Assembly: GCA_022376465.1 (NCBI GenBank)
Contig: JACDTU010000001.1
Location: 3,038,001-3,102,000, forward strand
Length of the DNA: 64,000 bases
Direction of reading: 5' to 3'
Source: Cubamyces lactineus
Taxonomy: Eukaryota; Basidiomycota; Agaricomycetes; Polyporales; Polyporaceae
The position numbers and the translations under genes were made by a program. The notes beneath the pieces are model-generated. The model did no database searches. It was not told the origin of the DNA and saw only the letters and a program-made list of their open reading frames with translations. How positions within the stretch are numbered: the stretch's first letter is position 1; every line of letters starts with the position of its first letter. This document shows, piece after piece, positions 47,574 to 60,175 of this stretch.

Positions 47574-50500
47574 CTACTCGTTGAGCTCGTAGTACGTGCG
47601 GAACATCGACTCCGAGCGTAAAGGAGACGAAGAAATGACACCATGGACGTGGAGGAACAGTCGAGGGAAGCGTCGTGTGAAGTACGCAAGGAAGCCCTCG
47701 GGCATCGTCCCAAGCAGCCGCTTCACATTGTCTGGCAGATCTTGGTAGTGGTGTTTCTGCAACCCCGCACGCAAGACACGTCAGCATCGCCCTCAAAGGA
47801 TAGGGTCCACGTCCACAGATGAATCGGGTCGAAACGTACCTTGTTCCGCAGCGCCCGCAGCAGGTCCTGCACGGACTTCCCGTCGTACTTCCGGAACTTG
47901 CCCAAGTTCTCGATGAACAGCTTATCCAGGCGTGCGTGCCAATCCGCGCCGACCACGTCGTACGCGCCCTTTTCGAGCGCGAGGAGATTCGCGTCCTTGG
48001 GGTCTCGACACATGATCTCGAACCTGTCCGACGCGTCTTGGAGGAACGTAAGCCGCTTCCCTGCGTCCCAGAAGTACGGGTGCAGCAGACAGCTTGTCGT
48101 GTCCGGCCTGTGTACGACCGGCCGATGTTATGAGTTCTCTCTCCGCCTGTACCTAGGATGATGGCACATACCTGTCGTACGCCTCCGGACTGAGCATCCG
48201 CGTGATGAGATCAACACCCTCCGCGCCCTCTTCGCCGAACCGCTCCAAGCCCTCCAGATTCTTCGAATTCTTGAGGATGTTGAACTCGCGCTCGAACCGG
48301 TCGCCGAAGGGGTGCAGCCCGTTCGTGAGCACGTAGTAGTAAAGGCAGCCCAGCGCGAAGATGTCGACGGACTTTGTCAGGCGCGTCGGCTTCCCCATCG
48401 GCGTCCCCGCAGTCGGCGTGCCCACACTCCCCCGCGAGGACTGCGACTCATCCGACCCCGAGTCGTCGAGTTTCACCTCGCCCCGCAGGATCTCCGGGGC
48501 GCGCCAGCCAACAGTCCCCGCGGCCATCGAGCCGTGCGCCGTAGGCAGGAAGCTGGTCTGGTCATACTCGAGTTTCTTGCACAGGCCAAAGTCGGAGATG
48601 AGCATGCGGTGGCCCGCGTTCTCGCCGACGCCCTTCTTCGCGTACGAGATGAGGATGTTCTGCGGCTTGATGTCGCGGTGGATGATCTTGAGCGCGTGCA
48701 GGTGGCGCAGGCCTGACGTGATCTGTCGCAGCGCACGCTTCGGCTCGAACGCGACGACGATTTCCCGGAACTGGTCTGGCCGCTCGATGATGTCTGCGAG
48801 CGAGGCGGGGCAGAGCTCGAGCGCGATGTAGAGGAAGTTCGCGTGCGCTTCCTGGTAGTAGTAGCGGATGACGTTCGGATGGTCGTCCGACTCTTGCAGG
48901 ACATTGACTTCGCGCGAGGCGAGGGTGACGAAGTCCGCCAGCATACGCTTGACGGCCACGGCCCGACCCTGTAATGAGCCCTTGAAAACCACCGTACCGT
49001 GAGATCCAACACCTGAAGGCGTGCAAATCAGTACGCATCCGGCGCCACGCCACTAGGACAACTTACCTAGCACGTTATCAGATACTACGAGTGTCGGAAC
49101 GGTCGACGCTGGGGGCGAGGGTGCTAGCACGATCGACGACACGGGCTCCTTCTGTGCATCATGCGCAGCACCGTTCAGTTGTTGCGCCTCCGCCTTCTCC
49201 TCACCTACCGCCTCGTCTGCCGGGATCGCAATCGTGACGTTGCCCTTCTTCTTCTTACCCCGCTTCCGCCTGATGCCCTTACGCTTCCCGGGCGTGTCGA
49301 GGACATCGCCCTCCTTTTCCGTGTCCTCCCCGTCCGGCGCTACATCGTTTGCGTCATTCGCCTCGTTCGCGCCGTTCGCCACCTTGTCCGCGGCCGCAGG
49401 CGAAGGCTCTAGAGCCTCGGGGGCAAAGAGGACCTTCTTCGCCTGGGCGGGGTGGGATTCGGCAGAGTGTGTGGGAACGAGAGTCTCCGCGGGGACCTCG
49501 ACGTGTCCATTCGCAGCCTTGGGCGCATGCTCCGACGTGTCTGCCTGTGCCTCCGGATGTATTGCGACTGCAGTGGGTTTCTCACCGTCCTGCGGGGCCG
49601 GAGAGACAGCAGCCGGGACCTGGGTAGCCGGCGAGGCGCTCAGCCCGAGGAATTTGCGGGCAGACATCCACAGCAGGAGCGCGATGGCGCACAGCGCGAA
49701 TGCGGAGACCGCTTGCGTCGAAGGGCTCGTGCCGAGCAGCCCGACAGGTGGGGTCGTATATCCGGGATTCTGAGACGCACCCTCCCAGCCAAGCGGGGGA
49801 CGTATGGAGGTGTTGCTCGTAGGCTCGGTGGATGGGACGTCCGTGACGGGTGTATCTCGGGGCTGTGGGACCCACGGGGCGTTGTCGCTGAAGCTCGGTG
49901 GCGGCGCAACAGATGGTGCGCCATCAAGCAGTCTGCTGATCCTCGACTGGCTGTCGGACCCAAGCTTGCGCACGCCAGTGAGACAGCGGATGTCCGTTGA
50001 GCCGTTCTTGCATGTTTCCCGGAGCTTGCGCTCCTTTGCAATGCGTCTAACCCTGTCGACCTCTGGAGGGAAGTCCTTGCTGCCGTCATACACGGGGTCC
50101 ACAACGGTACCCGGAGGAGGGTCGAGCAAACGTCGGCCCCTGGGGTTATCGAGGTTCGCATCGCCAAAAACAACGAGCGGGAACCTGTCTGGGCTCATAG
50201 CGAACAAGGAGCCTGACTCCTCGACGAGCCCGACGTATGCAGCGTCGAGATTCGGTAGACGGTTATGCTTAGCAGCGTCGGTGAGATCGACAGATGGCAG
50301 AATGTCCTGAAGACGGGGTTGAGGCTGAAGGAGGACGAAAGGCTGAGCACGCTTTGGCGACCGGAGGACGTCAAAGGTGGCAACGCTTTCATGAGGCATT
50401 AGCTACTTATCATTGCCACAATGGGCGGTGCTCGACCTACATAGGGTTGGAGAAGACTTGGTACCAAAGAGGATGCGCAGTAGACGGAGAGTCCGAGGGC

Positions 50501-51575
50501 TCTGGCGTGGATGTCTTGAACGAGATTATCTTCCCTGTAGGAAGAGATTGGATATATGTGTTGTCGGCAGTGCGGTGGTATAGTTCCTGCAGGCCATGGT
50601 CTTGTTTATTAGGCCCGTATGTCGAGAACGTCAGTTTCTGGACATGAGGGCGGCCTCCGGAAGGCCTGGCAGGACGGGTATGGATAGATATGTGGTAATC
50701 TGAAACGCATGATGAGTACCCCTGCGCAGTGTTGCAGACTATATGGCGGGTAAACGGTATACTGATGGAGGTGACCGGTCGCTTAGGATACTTCTGCGAT
50801 GTTCGTTGGGCATCGCAGGAGGCGACCTCGTCCGTCTACATCCCAAAACCGCTTCCCGCAAATAGTACGCGAACGCACCTGTGCGGCCTATGAATACTTC
50901 GTTGGGAGTGAATGGGTCGTCCGGGGATTCTGTGTTCTCGAGCTCGTCTAGATCCACCTTATTAGCCGATTGGGCAAGGTCCTCAAACGGCTCCCAAGGA
51001 CATTCCGAGTCCACAGTCGCCTTAATCCTCCCGGTCTCGAGCTCAATCAGCACCAAAGACGTCTCCTTCTTCCCTACGAAGACTCTCCTGTCTTCGTCGC
51101 CAGAGAAGCTGAACGGAGACATCTCGACCAGCTGTGGCATAGAGAACGGAAGTCGCTGGAGGGGGCTGTCCGGCGAAGACATGACGTAGATTTCTCCAGA
51201 CTGGGGCTCGACCACATAGATCTCTTGTGTGGGATCATCTTCGTCGGTGAGATCGGGGTCGAGGTCGGGGTGCTGGGTGCGCACGAGAGGTCCAAAGGCG
51301 GAGGGAGAGGGTGCGGAGTCAGAGGGCGAAGAGGCCATGGACCATAATGACGCCCCAGAAGTTCTGTTGAGAGCGTGGAGCTTGCCATCGACAGAAGCGA
51401 CGAGGACTATGTCGAGGAGCTCGAGGTCCTCGTTTCCGCCGAAGGGGCGTCCATCCGGCACGGGATTGACATGAGTGGAGAGAGCCTTGCCAGACGCCGG
51501 GCGGAGAGAGAGGATTTCAGCAAGACATGTACCAGCAGTGAGGAAGAAAGCTGACAGTGAAGAGACGGGTCTCAT
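47574..51575 (-). CDS. IRE1: IRE1 unfolded-protein-response sensor, kinase/endoribonuclease
   Basis: Six exons (51575-50879, 50699-50441, 50385-49067, 49012-48172, 48107-47840, 47756-47574) splice in consistent phase to 1188 aa. Parts: signal peptide (MRPVSSLSAFFLTAGTCLAE); ER-lumenal sensor (DIVLVASVDGKLHALNRTSG, VQKLTFSTYGPNKQDHGLQE); a TM helix (VSAFALCAIALLLWMSARKF); a long cytosolic linker with a Lys/Arg block (KRKGIRRKRGKKKKGN); kinase domain with VGSHGTVVFKG, AVAVKRM, IIHRDIKPQN, LISDFGLCKK and GTVGWRAPEIL; and the C-terminal KEN RNase domain (FLQDASDRFEIM, LLRALRNKKHHYQDLPDNVK, EGFLAYFTRRFPRLFLHVHG). Known role: detects unfolded proteins in the ER, oligomerises, and splices HAC1/XBP1-type mRNA. 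The gene appears complete, with all catalytic motifs present. Confidence 0.96.
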
Positions 51576-51753
51576 GCCATGCGAGGAGGAGAGATGAGGT
51601 GGTCGACAGAGATGATGGCGGAACTAGTGCAACTGTGCAAGAGCATGCAAGGGTTTGAGCCTTTGAGGACACGACGGCACTGCAGAAGGATTCACAGCAG
51701 GTGCAAATGATGCAGCAACGATCATAGACGCACATTTGTGCCATCTTGTCATG

Positions 51754-51836
51754 GCCCAATGGTCTAGTAGTATGATTCGCGCTTCGGGTGTTTCCGAGTC
51801 TGCGCGAGGTCCCGGGTTCAATTCCCGGTTGGGCCC
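51754..51836 (+). tRNA. tRNA-Pro (CGG) with a short intron
   Basis: The acceptor stem GGCCCAA (51754-51760) pairs with TTGGGCC (51829-51835), followed by discriminator C. The anticodon stem CGCGC pairs with GCGCG around a TTCGGG loop, anticodon CGG. About 12 extra bases (tgtttccgagtc) sit 3' of the anticodon at the usual eukaryotic tRNA intron position. The T arm has CCCGG GTTCAAT CCGG. The gene lies 178 bp from the divergent IRE1 start. Confidence 0.92.
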
Positions 51837-51845
51837 TTTCACTCC

Positions 51846-51857
51846 TTTTTCTTTTTT
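51846..51857 (+). terminator. RNA polymerase III terminator of tRNA-Pro
   Basis: T5 and T6 runs (tttttctttttt) begin 10 bp after the tRNA 3' end, the usual pol III stop signal. Confidence 0.8.
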
Positions 51858-52393
51858 CCCCGATGTGTCTAATTTCCTTTAGTCGTGGTCCTAGTTGCAT
51901 GTTGTATTGTATGTCCACTTGGCCTATGTGCGGCAACCGGACCCGTCATCCAAACGATGCCCCCTCGGGCAGTACAGTATGCAGTGTGCATTGACAGAGG
52001 CTGTCGAGCGTGCTGTCTTCGGGAGCACAGCTTGGCGGGGCGGCCGTGGACGATCGACCATGCAATCTCGCGTGTTTGATCTGAGAGAATCGGGTGCCTG
52101 TGGGAGGCCGGGCCGAGAACATGGATTCAAGCAATCGAGTGAAAGGCGCCGTTGCTTGGCACACCCTGCTCACCAAATCCAGTCCTCCTCCCTCCGACTC
52201 GGACTTCCTCCCGTCTCCTTCCCGTCCTCCCACCACCACCTCCATCCTTCCCCACTCTCCCCCACTTCCCTCTGCCGTCGTCTCCTCCCCTCACATCTGA
52301 CATCGCTCTCGACGGCCGTCTAGCCATCGCCCTCCTCATACACTTGCCAGCCTCGTCTCACTAACCGTATATCGATAGATCAGCGACACACCC
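51858..52393. other. Promoter/leader region of the gene at 52394
   Basis: A long pyrimidine-rich tract (about 52180-52310) precedes the start codon at 52394, typical of basidiomycete promoters and 5' leaders. No gene was recognised. Confidence 0.45.
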
Positions 52394-54184
52394 ATGTCCT
52401 CGTCCTCCTCAGCCGGGCCCAGCAGACCTCGTGTGATCACCCTCACCGCCGACCAGCTCCTCGGCACGAGCCTCACCCCCGCCCGCCCCCACAAACAGTC
52501 CAAGAACTCCAATGCCCCGCGCGTGCTCACCATTGAGGACCTCCTTGGCCCCGGCCTCACGGTCGCACGACCCCCTCCCAGGCCTCCTGCGCCCAAGCCT
52601 GTCGCGAGGCCGCCTCCGAGGCCTTCCCCGAGAGCGTCCTCCAGCACGCGCTCGGCGCCGAACCCGCGGCTGGTACGCGTCACCGCGGACGAGGTCCTCC
52701 GCACGGGCATCCCCGTCCGCACCCTCCAGGCGGTGAAGGCACGCTCGGGGCAGGCGCGCGTTCTCACGGCGGAGGAGCTCTTGGCGGCAGGGAGCTCGCG
52801 CTCGTCTGCTCAGAGTCGTGGGCGGGCTACTTCTGCAGCAGGTCCGAATGGTAGCGGCAGCTCTAGGTCGAGTGGTACTACAGCCGGTGGGTCTACGCAA
52901 TCGACTGGGACTCAGGCCGGAGGCAGCTCTCGCAACTTGCGTCAGGCCGCTGGATCGAGTAATGGTGGAGATGCTCACAGTCGAACTCCACGATCCGGAC
53001 AAGCGCGGCGCAGCAATAGCCTTGGGTCGACGCGCACCCTTCCTATGTACACTCAGGAACCTGGCGAGTCCGAGGTAGTGATCGACAGGTGCGTCCGCCC
53101 TTCCCCTTGTCCCATCTTACAATCATCCTCCAGGTGTTCAGAGCGCACATCCTGTTATGAGGGAGCTGTCAGTATTATCGATATGCTCTCAGACATGTGT
53201 TTTGCTTGGCACCTCTCATCATCACGAACCGGAATGAGCAGCTGATCTTATCTCCCTTCTTACAGAGGTGCCACCGAGCTGGAGGACGACGACACGGTGC
53301 CGATAACGGTCGTTTCACCCGTCGATGAGGATGCGTCCGAGGCCCATCCTCCAGACGGGAGCCCGGTGAACGCTGACTCGTCGAATGTCGCCTCCTCCCC
53401 GCCCGCTTCGCCCGTTGATGGAGAGGGACTATCTCTGAGTCGGCAGCAGAGTCCTGTAGGCTCGGCCTCTCCTCAGGGCCTCCCGTCGTCTCTCCCGAGC
53501 ACGAATCACCTTCCACCGTGGAGCGCGCTCTACCCCGACGCGGCCCCCTCGTACGAGGCAGCGATGAGCACGCCCAACTTGCACATCTACCCCGACTCTC
53601 CTGCTAACACCCCTCTACCGAGCTCCCCCGCGCTGAGCCCTTCGTCTCCCAGCTCTCCCCTGATGACGGCTGCCTCACCCGCCCCTGCCAGTGACGCGCC
53701 TGCGCCTCCGTCTGAATCATCCATACCTCCACCTGCCCTCGCGGCCCCCGTACCACGCCCGACAGTGCGCATCCAAAGCTCACAGGCATCCTCGCCCTCG
53801 CCGAGCCCACGCAGCCCAGCGAGCCCCGTGAGTTCCCCAGGGACAGACGGCGCGGACACGCCCCGCCGGCGGTTCGGGTTCATGTCGCTTTTCCACTCCC
53901 GCAGCTCGACCCGCCTCCGCTCGCACTCACACTCGCACCTCCAGCAGGCGAGCGACTCGCGCAATCCGGTAGCATCGCATTCGCATTCGCGCACGGGCTC
54001 GGCGTCGGCGGCGTCCTCGCCGCGCGTTGCGTCCCCGGACTTGCTCGCCCCGGCGGGCGCGGGCCATTGCACCCGGGCGTTCCATAGGCTGTCGCAGTCC
54101 GCGTCGGGCTCGATGTTGGATCTGCTCGCCGTGGCTCCGCGCACGAGGTCGAGGTCGCGGTCGAGGTCGCGTGCAGACGAATGA
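52394..54184 (+). CDS. Ser/Pro-rich LPxY-motif protein, paralogue 1 (no TM)
   Basis: Two exons (52394-53088, 53266-54184) in phase give 537 aa, starting MSSSSSAGPSRPRVITLTAD. The N-terminal part contains about four copies of a short motif: RVITLTADQLLGTSLTP, RVLTIEDLLGPGLTV, RVTADEVLRTGIPV and RVLTAEELLAAGS. Then come a Ser/Gly-rich stretch, LPMYTQEPGESEVVID (LPxY plus EPGExE) at the exon joint, APSYEAAMSTPNLHIYPDSP, long Ser/Pro runs, and a basic C-terminus (FGFMSLFHSRSSTRLRSHSH; TRSRSRSRSRADE). It is clearly related to the next gene (same LPxY/EPGExE block split by an intron in the same phase, P[PS]YEA block, FMSxF block, GSM[LF] block) but has no signal peptide or TM. LPxY and PPxY motifs bind WW domains of Rsp5/Nedd4-type ubiquitin ligases; an adaptor role is inferred. 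Confidence 0.8.
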
Positions 54185-55340
54185 GGTTGGACGTTTCGTT
54201 GGGTTTGACTTTTATTCTTCCGGATGGGACTCTTGTGTTTTTACTCACTTTTTTGTTTCGTCTCCCTGCTGAGAGCTTGATCGCTGTTCATCAGTACTCC
54301 CCGCTCATACCAGACTATGCTGCCATGTATCCTTTGCAATACACCACACCTATCAGTGCTAGTACCTCCTCGAGCGCTTGCGCCGCATTCACACCCCTTG
54401 TCCCTCGCACGTTCTACCATTCGAACTGGCACTTCGCCGGATGTGTACCAGCAATTTGCCACTGATGCTTTATCTCATATTAGACCGTGGCACCAACACT
54501 CACAGCGCGTCGCAGCGATATTTGTACCACTCGACGTGTTCCTACCAGGCGCAGAGCGACCAAGTTCTTCAGTATATACTCCCACCTATATCTCCACGCT
54601 ACGATCGGCGCATGCCCCATCCAGACGCTACAATTGAGTCCCAGAGGCTCGCGACGGCGCGTAGCAACATCCGGTCCTGCCGCGACGCGTGTATGTCCCC
54701 TGTGTGCACTATAAAAGCGCGTGTTCGCTTCCCCGGATCTTCGACCGCCCGTTCGAGGGTGGACAGTGCCACGGTGACACGCGCAGCTCGAGACTCGCGC
54801 TGGTGTGTGCTTAGCAGTTAGCGCGACTTGAGTCTCGGAATTGCTGTTCATGATCGTCGGTGTCCTGTGCGAGCTTACGCTCTCGAGGGGAGGACGTGAC
54901 GCGACGCGACGCGCGCAGCGGACGTGCCTGCGCAATTCGTGTACGCCCCTAAGCAGAGTCTCAGTACAATAAAGCGAATTGTACTAATACCGCTGACCTG
55001 GGGCGCAACGACGGTCGTGTCGGTGCACAGGATATGTCGTACGGGATGCGAAACAAGAAAGGGTGCTGGCTGAGGGATGACGGAAGGGGAATGTGTCAGG
55101 ACAAGGTTCCCCCTCGAGATCACGCCCACGTCCGACTCCCATCTCGCGCCCACAGCCAGTCCTTCCCTTCTCCCTCCTCCTTATCCTTCTTCTTCTCCTT
55201 CCTCTTTCTTCCTCCTTTCCTCCCTTGCCGCCCCTGCTTCATCTCCTCCCCGTCTGCGCTTGTATCCTCCTCGTCGCCACCGTCGTCCACACGCCCCCTC
55301 ACGGCGCCGCAGACTGTACTCATTTCCGGCCCTTGGCGCC
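54185..55340. other. Spacer and promoter between the two LPxY-motif genes
   Basis: A pyrimidine-rich tract (55130-55330) precedes the next start codon. Frames in 54.3-55.0 kb lack domains. No gene was recognised. Confidence 0.45.
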
Positions 55341-58029
55341 ATGTATCGCTATACCTGTGCTCTCCTCGCGCTCCTCTCGGCGTCCCTCTCGCCCCTCGTC
55401 CGAGCTGCCCCGACCGCGGTCTCCCACCTCCGCCCTCGCCAGACGGGGAACTCCTCCTCCCCAGGAAACCTCCCGACAGCGATATGGGTGCGTGCATACA
55501 TACATACATACGTGCAGGACGTGCAGAGTACCATGGCACTGCCGTGGTACGATACGAAACGTAACGGCTCATGCTCACGCTCGGTCCCCTTAAATAGATC
55601 CCACTCGTCGTCGTCGCTATCCTGTTCATGGCCGGCCTCGTCGTCGCATGCGGTAACCGCCGTGTCCGCGGGTGGTCCTGGAGCTGGGGCACCGGCGCCG
55701 CACAGGCTGCTGGAGCCTCCACCGGGACGACAACGGTGTCCACTTCGGGCAACGGTGCGCGGGAGCTTACTGCGGACCAGCTGGTCGGCACGAACGGAAA
55801 CGCCAACGCGAATGCGAATGGAGGCACGAATAGGGCGAGGAGACCGAGGCGGACGCGTCGGACTCCGAGCCAGATATCGACCCATTCGCTGCCGGCGTAT
55901 ATGAAGGAGCCGGGCGAGCAGGAGATTGTCATCGTCAGGTGGGTCTGTCTCTTTCACATGCACTCATTTTCTGGCGACTCGTCCTTGTTCGCCAGTGTGG
56001 GTTCCTCACCGGGAGGGATGTCTCGGGACTAGAACTGTGCCCGCAGAGCATCGCTCGGCCACGGTGGGAATGTCTGCTGTCGGTGTGATGATCTCGCACC
56101 TTGCGTGCAAGATAGCGGGCTTGATCACGAATGTGGTGCGAAGAGATGGCGTTCATCACATCTTGTCACTTGCATTGACGGAAGCGCAGCAGCGCCTATC
56201 TCACTATAGCTTGCAGCACAAGGGGAAGGGACGTTGGTCAGATCCCAGACAGCGTTCCGTCGGACCTATGCCCCAGGTAGACGGTATCCTGACATGAGAC
56301 GTCTTCCCGTGACTCTGAATAACTCCGAATGACTGCGATACTAATACATGTCGACAGAGGCCCGGAAGACATGGAAGACATGCCCATACCTATCACGGTC
56401 ACAATGCCTGCGGTGGATGAGCATGATAATGATACGCCGGAGGGCTCAATAGACCTCGGTCGACCAGGGTCGGTGTATGTCCCGATTCCAAACACGTCCA
56501 ACGACGTACCGCTCCTCGATAGCCACGAGCACGACCCTCACCAGCACCTAGACGCCCCACCAAACGGCTTATCTACCCGCAGAAGCTTTGATAGCATGAT
56601 GAGCTCGGAAGAGAACTCTCAGGTACACTACATGGACGACGCGCCTCCATACGAGGCAGTCGTTCTGGACAGCACGCCTGATTTGGCCTCTACCCTTCCT
56701 CAAGCTGCACCTGCGGCTCCCACGGCGCCGACACCTGCCACCGACGTTCAGCGTGAAGGGCGACCATCCACAGAGCAAGAGCAGTCACGACCGAGCACGA
56801 GCGAGCCTCGGCGACGGTCGCTGTTCATGTCGATCTTCAACCCGCGCAACTCCCGCATCGCGCCCTCGCCTGTCCCGACGAACGCCGGCTCCCCCGAGCC
56901 CCGCACGAGCGGGCACACACGCGAAGGCTCCGGGCCCTCCGTCATCTCCGTCACCCCGTCCGAACGCGACCTGCGCCCGCGCAGCCGGAATCGGATCCGG
57001 CACCAACCGTCGCACTCGGGGTCAGGCTCGATGTTCAGCCTCATCTCGCGCACGCGCTCGAACGGAAACCTCGCGGGCGGCGCGGACCGGCTGACGTCGC
57101 CCTCGCTGATCAGCCTGAACTCGATCTCCGCGCCGCTGCCGCACACGCTCGTCCGGACGGAGTTCACGTACCCGAAGAGCGGGCCGACGCCTGAGCAGCT
57201 CCGGCTCATCTCGAGCAGGGAGAGCTTTGCAAGGTTCGGGGTGCCGTATGGTCCGGATGCGATCGCGTTCGCGGCGTCGGCGTCGAGGGTCGAGCTGGAG
57301 CCCCCTCCGGGCTTCGAAGAGGTTGCGGGTGAAGGCGAGGCGGCGGGGCCGTCTATGTCGGCGTCGTCCTCGGAAGCGCCGGCCACTACACAGACCGAGA
57401 GCTCAAGTTCTGCTCCAGCACCTCCAGAAGCTGAGAGCGCAAATACCAGCACAAGTACCTCGGGCGACGAGTCTGCATCGGATTCAACGCCTGAGTCGCA
57501 GGCGCAGAGCCGAGCTGACTCTACTGGAGAGGCAGAAGCTGTTCGTGAGAGCGTGACCAATGCTACTGAAGTGGCTGATTCTGCTCAGCCCCAGTCGTCG
57601 TCGTCCGCGGTCGAAGCGTCGAGCTCTTCAATCCCCTCACCTTCTTCGCCGTCACCGTCAGAACCTACACATCCACACTCCCCGACTACTTTGCCGTCCC
57701 CGTCTGCGAGCCCATCAGCAGCAACGCCCACCTCGGCCACCGCTCCTCCATCAGCATTCAAAGCCGCGTTCAACACGGGTTCGCTCCCCGCCCGCGCCGC
57801 CTCTCGCGCGAGCTCGTACATGACTTTCGCGACCGCCGAGGAATCAATACCAGCGTCAGAGCCTCCCACTCCAGGAGCATCTCAGCTCGACCTGCCCGTC
57901 GGAGACGAGGCGTACGAGAGCGCGGCGGAGACGCCTGTGAACGGCTCCGCGCCGACGACGCCACGACTCGCGACACGACATCTGCACGAAAGCACTGACA
58001 CGACGATTACGCCCCACATTGAGCGGTGA
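55341..58029 (+). CDS. Single-pass membrane Ser/Pro-rich PPxY-motif protein, paralogue 2
   Basis: Three exons (55341-55487, 55598-55938, 56358-58029) in consistent phase give 719 aa. There is a signal peptide (MYRYTCALLALLSASLSPLV, then RAAP), a short extracellular part, a TM helix (IPLVVVAILFMAGLVVACGN), one copy of the ARELTADQLVGTNG motif found fourfold in paralogue 1, LPAYMKEPGEQEIVIV (LPxY plus EPGExE) and DDAPPYEAVVLDSTPD (PPxY). Then come FMSIFNPRNSRI, SGSGSMFSLISRTRSNG, ELEPPPGFEEVAGEGE and a long Ser/Thr/Pro/Glu tail ending TITPHIER. The layout (outside N-terminus, one TM, cytosolic PY motifs) fits fungal membrane adaptors that recruit Rsp5-type ubiquitin ligases; that role is inferred, not shown. 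No known gene name fits confidently. Confidence 0.85.
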
Positions 58030-60175
58030 GCGGCCGCGAGAGCGCGCGCTCGCTCGCTTGCACGATACGCCATACGCAACACGCCTATGATTCTCTCCCG
58101 CTTTCACACTCTGCCTCGGGTCGATAGGACTGCTGTCAGTGGATTGTTTTGACCCTTTTCGCACTGCCGCTACCGTCACGCCTTCTTGGACTCTGACGCC
58201 CGTCCCCGTTGTGAGACAGGGAGGAAGGGATCAGATGCGCTGAACTAAATATTGACGTCTGCCGATGGCGGGTGTGTGTTTCCCTGCGTTGCTTCATCTT
58301 TCTCCATTTGCATCGACCTCCTACCTTCCCCTCTCCTCTCGACTCCTCGCCGCCGCGTCTCGTGAATTGCTACAGGAGGAACACAAGAGCTGCGGCCGCA
58401 TAAGTTCCCCCCTTCGCCCTTTGCTTGCTTGCGGCGTGGCCAGAATGGATATCGGGACATGGGTGGTGTCTCCCCTCTGTGTGTTCTTTTACCATCTACT
58501 TCTTCCTCGCGCATAGCACATCTGTACTATTATCATGAGCTCTTCCCCCTGCGATACCTCTGCCGCACATCTCTACCTCCTCCTCATCCTCCACCTCCTC
58601 ATCCTCTTCTACCTGGATTTTCTACTACCTTGCATCAGCTACACGAGCGGGCCCGCGCCGCCTAATAGAACCTCCTACCTCCCTACCCCCTTACCTCCAA
58701 CACCTTTACTACCCACCCCGACCCGTACCCCCATCCGACCCCTTGGATAGAGCTTATCCCCTGCGCCCCGCGTCCTGCTGTCTTTCTTATGCTGTGTTTA
58801 TGGTGTCGCGTACGTACTGCGGTCCGGTCGACTGGACTCTGCACTCTGCATCCCCCAGCTACGCCCTGGAATCATATCGCATTGAATCCAGTATGTGCAC
58901 TGCTCTAGCTAAGTAAGACCGTGACCAGTGAGGCTGGTGTTTTCATTTGCGCGATCGAGGGGTAGAGCTTCGGACAGGTCACTGATGTCAAGGGGTATTG
59001 AATGTGGTTCAGAGTTCTGGATGTGTCGCGGCGAACATGTGCACCTGGACGCAGCACACATGTCGACATTATATATACATAACTTATGGCCCTGGCCCTG
59101 GGATATAGGCGAGTACGTGATGCTGACGCGCGCCGCGCGGTGCGCTGAAATTGAGCGAAGCTTGCTTTACTACCTCCATTTGGTTCGACCGTCGAATTTC
59201 CAAAACCGATGTCTTTGTGCTCCTCCCATATATGTGAGCTCCAACGCAATAGTAGGTTCTATCCAGGTACGAGACCGCAGTTTGGGCCTCGCGGGGCTTG
59301 CTGGGACCAGGTAGGGTCACGGTAGGTTGAAAATACTTGGAGGTTGAAATTGCTTGATGTCAGCATCCTAGCCCGCCGTCTTCTATCTGGTACGTGATGC
59401 AAATTGAAGACGTCAAATGTATGGTGAGTGATACGCCTTGGAGAAGACAGTTCTCATCTCTATACCAGGTGTACGTACTAGACACTCGTAGGCAAATTCG
59501 TCCATTCGGCGGTGGGCTGAAACGACGACGTCGAACAAGGTGACCACATGAGATGGCAGGCCCTGTCCAGTGCGATATCGAGTTGCAATTAGTGCGAGGA
59601 GCCCTCTGGTGTCCAGCACTCGTCCGCTCAACATCAGCTCGTCGCAAGAGTCACTTGTCCATCGCTCGCGCGAAGTCCGCTTATCGCTTGATGCGCCGTC
59701 GAAATTAATAGCGACGGACCGCGCGGACGGGCCCGGGAGAGCCAGTGGGAGGAGAACAGGAAGCACGTCGGTACAATGTGCACATGGACGAATGCGGGCG
59801 TACCCAACATCGGCGCACTGTCGCACGTCCCCGTCTAGGCTTGATGTTCGCATCCCACACTCGCGCGCCCATATGGTCACCGTCGTTCTTCAGGACGCTC
59901 CGGCCTATAGAAGCACCCCCGTGAAGATGCCTCCCATCAGACCCGATGCCCTTCCCCCTCAGTGGGCCGCATCACCCCAGGAACTTCCCCAACGGAGTTC
60001 CAGTCCATCGGGGCCGGCGGCTGCACGGCGCGTTGCTCGAAGTCAGGCTCCTTGTTCTCCAACAGGGCATGGTACGCGTATAAATATGCGATGGTGGGTA
60101 GACATGTTATCGACGGGGTGTGTCCTCAAGCCCTCGAGCGAGCTCGGCTGTCGTATCGATCGCCTCTAGCCCGAC
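58030..60175. other. 2.1-kb intergenic region
   Basis: It holds a pyrimidine-rich tract at 58520-58745 (tacctccctaccccctta-like), AT-richer sequence, and the promoter of the protease gene (TATA-like ataaatatg at about 60079). A 155-codon minus-strand frame at 59413-59880 has no domain or splice context and was not called. Confidence 0.45.

Noticed and set aside
48312..50310. Several long plus-strand and alternative minus frames inside IRE1
   Set aside because: GC-rich shadows of the IRE1 coding exons, whose phases and catalytic motifs are unambiguous.
59413..59880. 155-codon minus-strand frame
   Set aside because: No domain, no supporting splice sites or start context, and it overlaps frames on the other strand.
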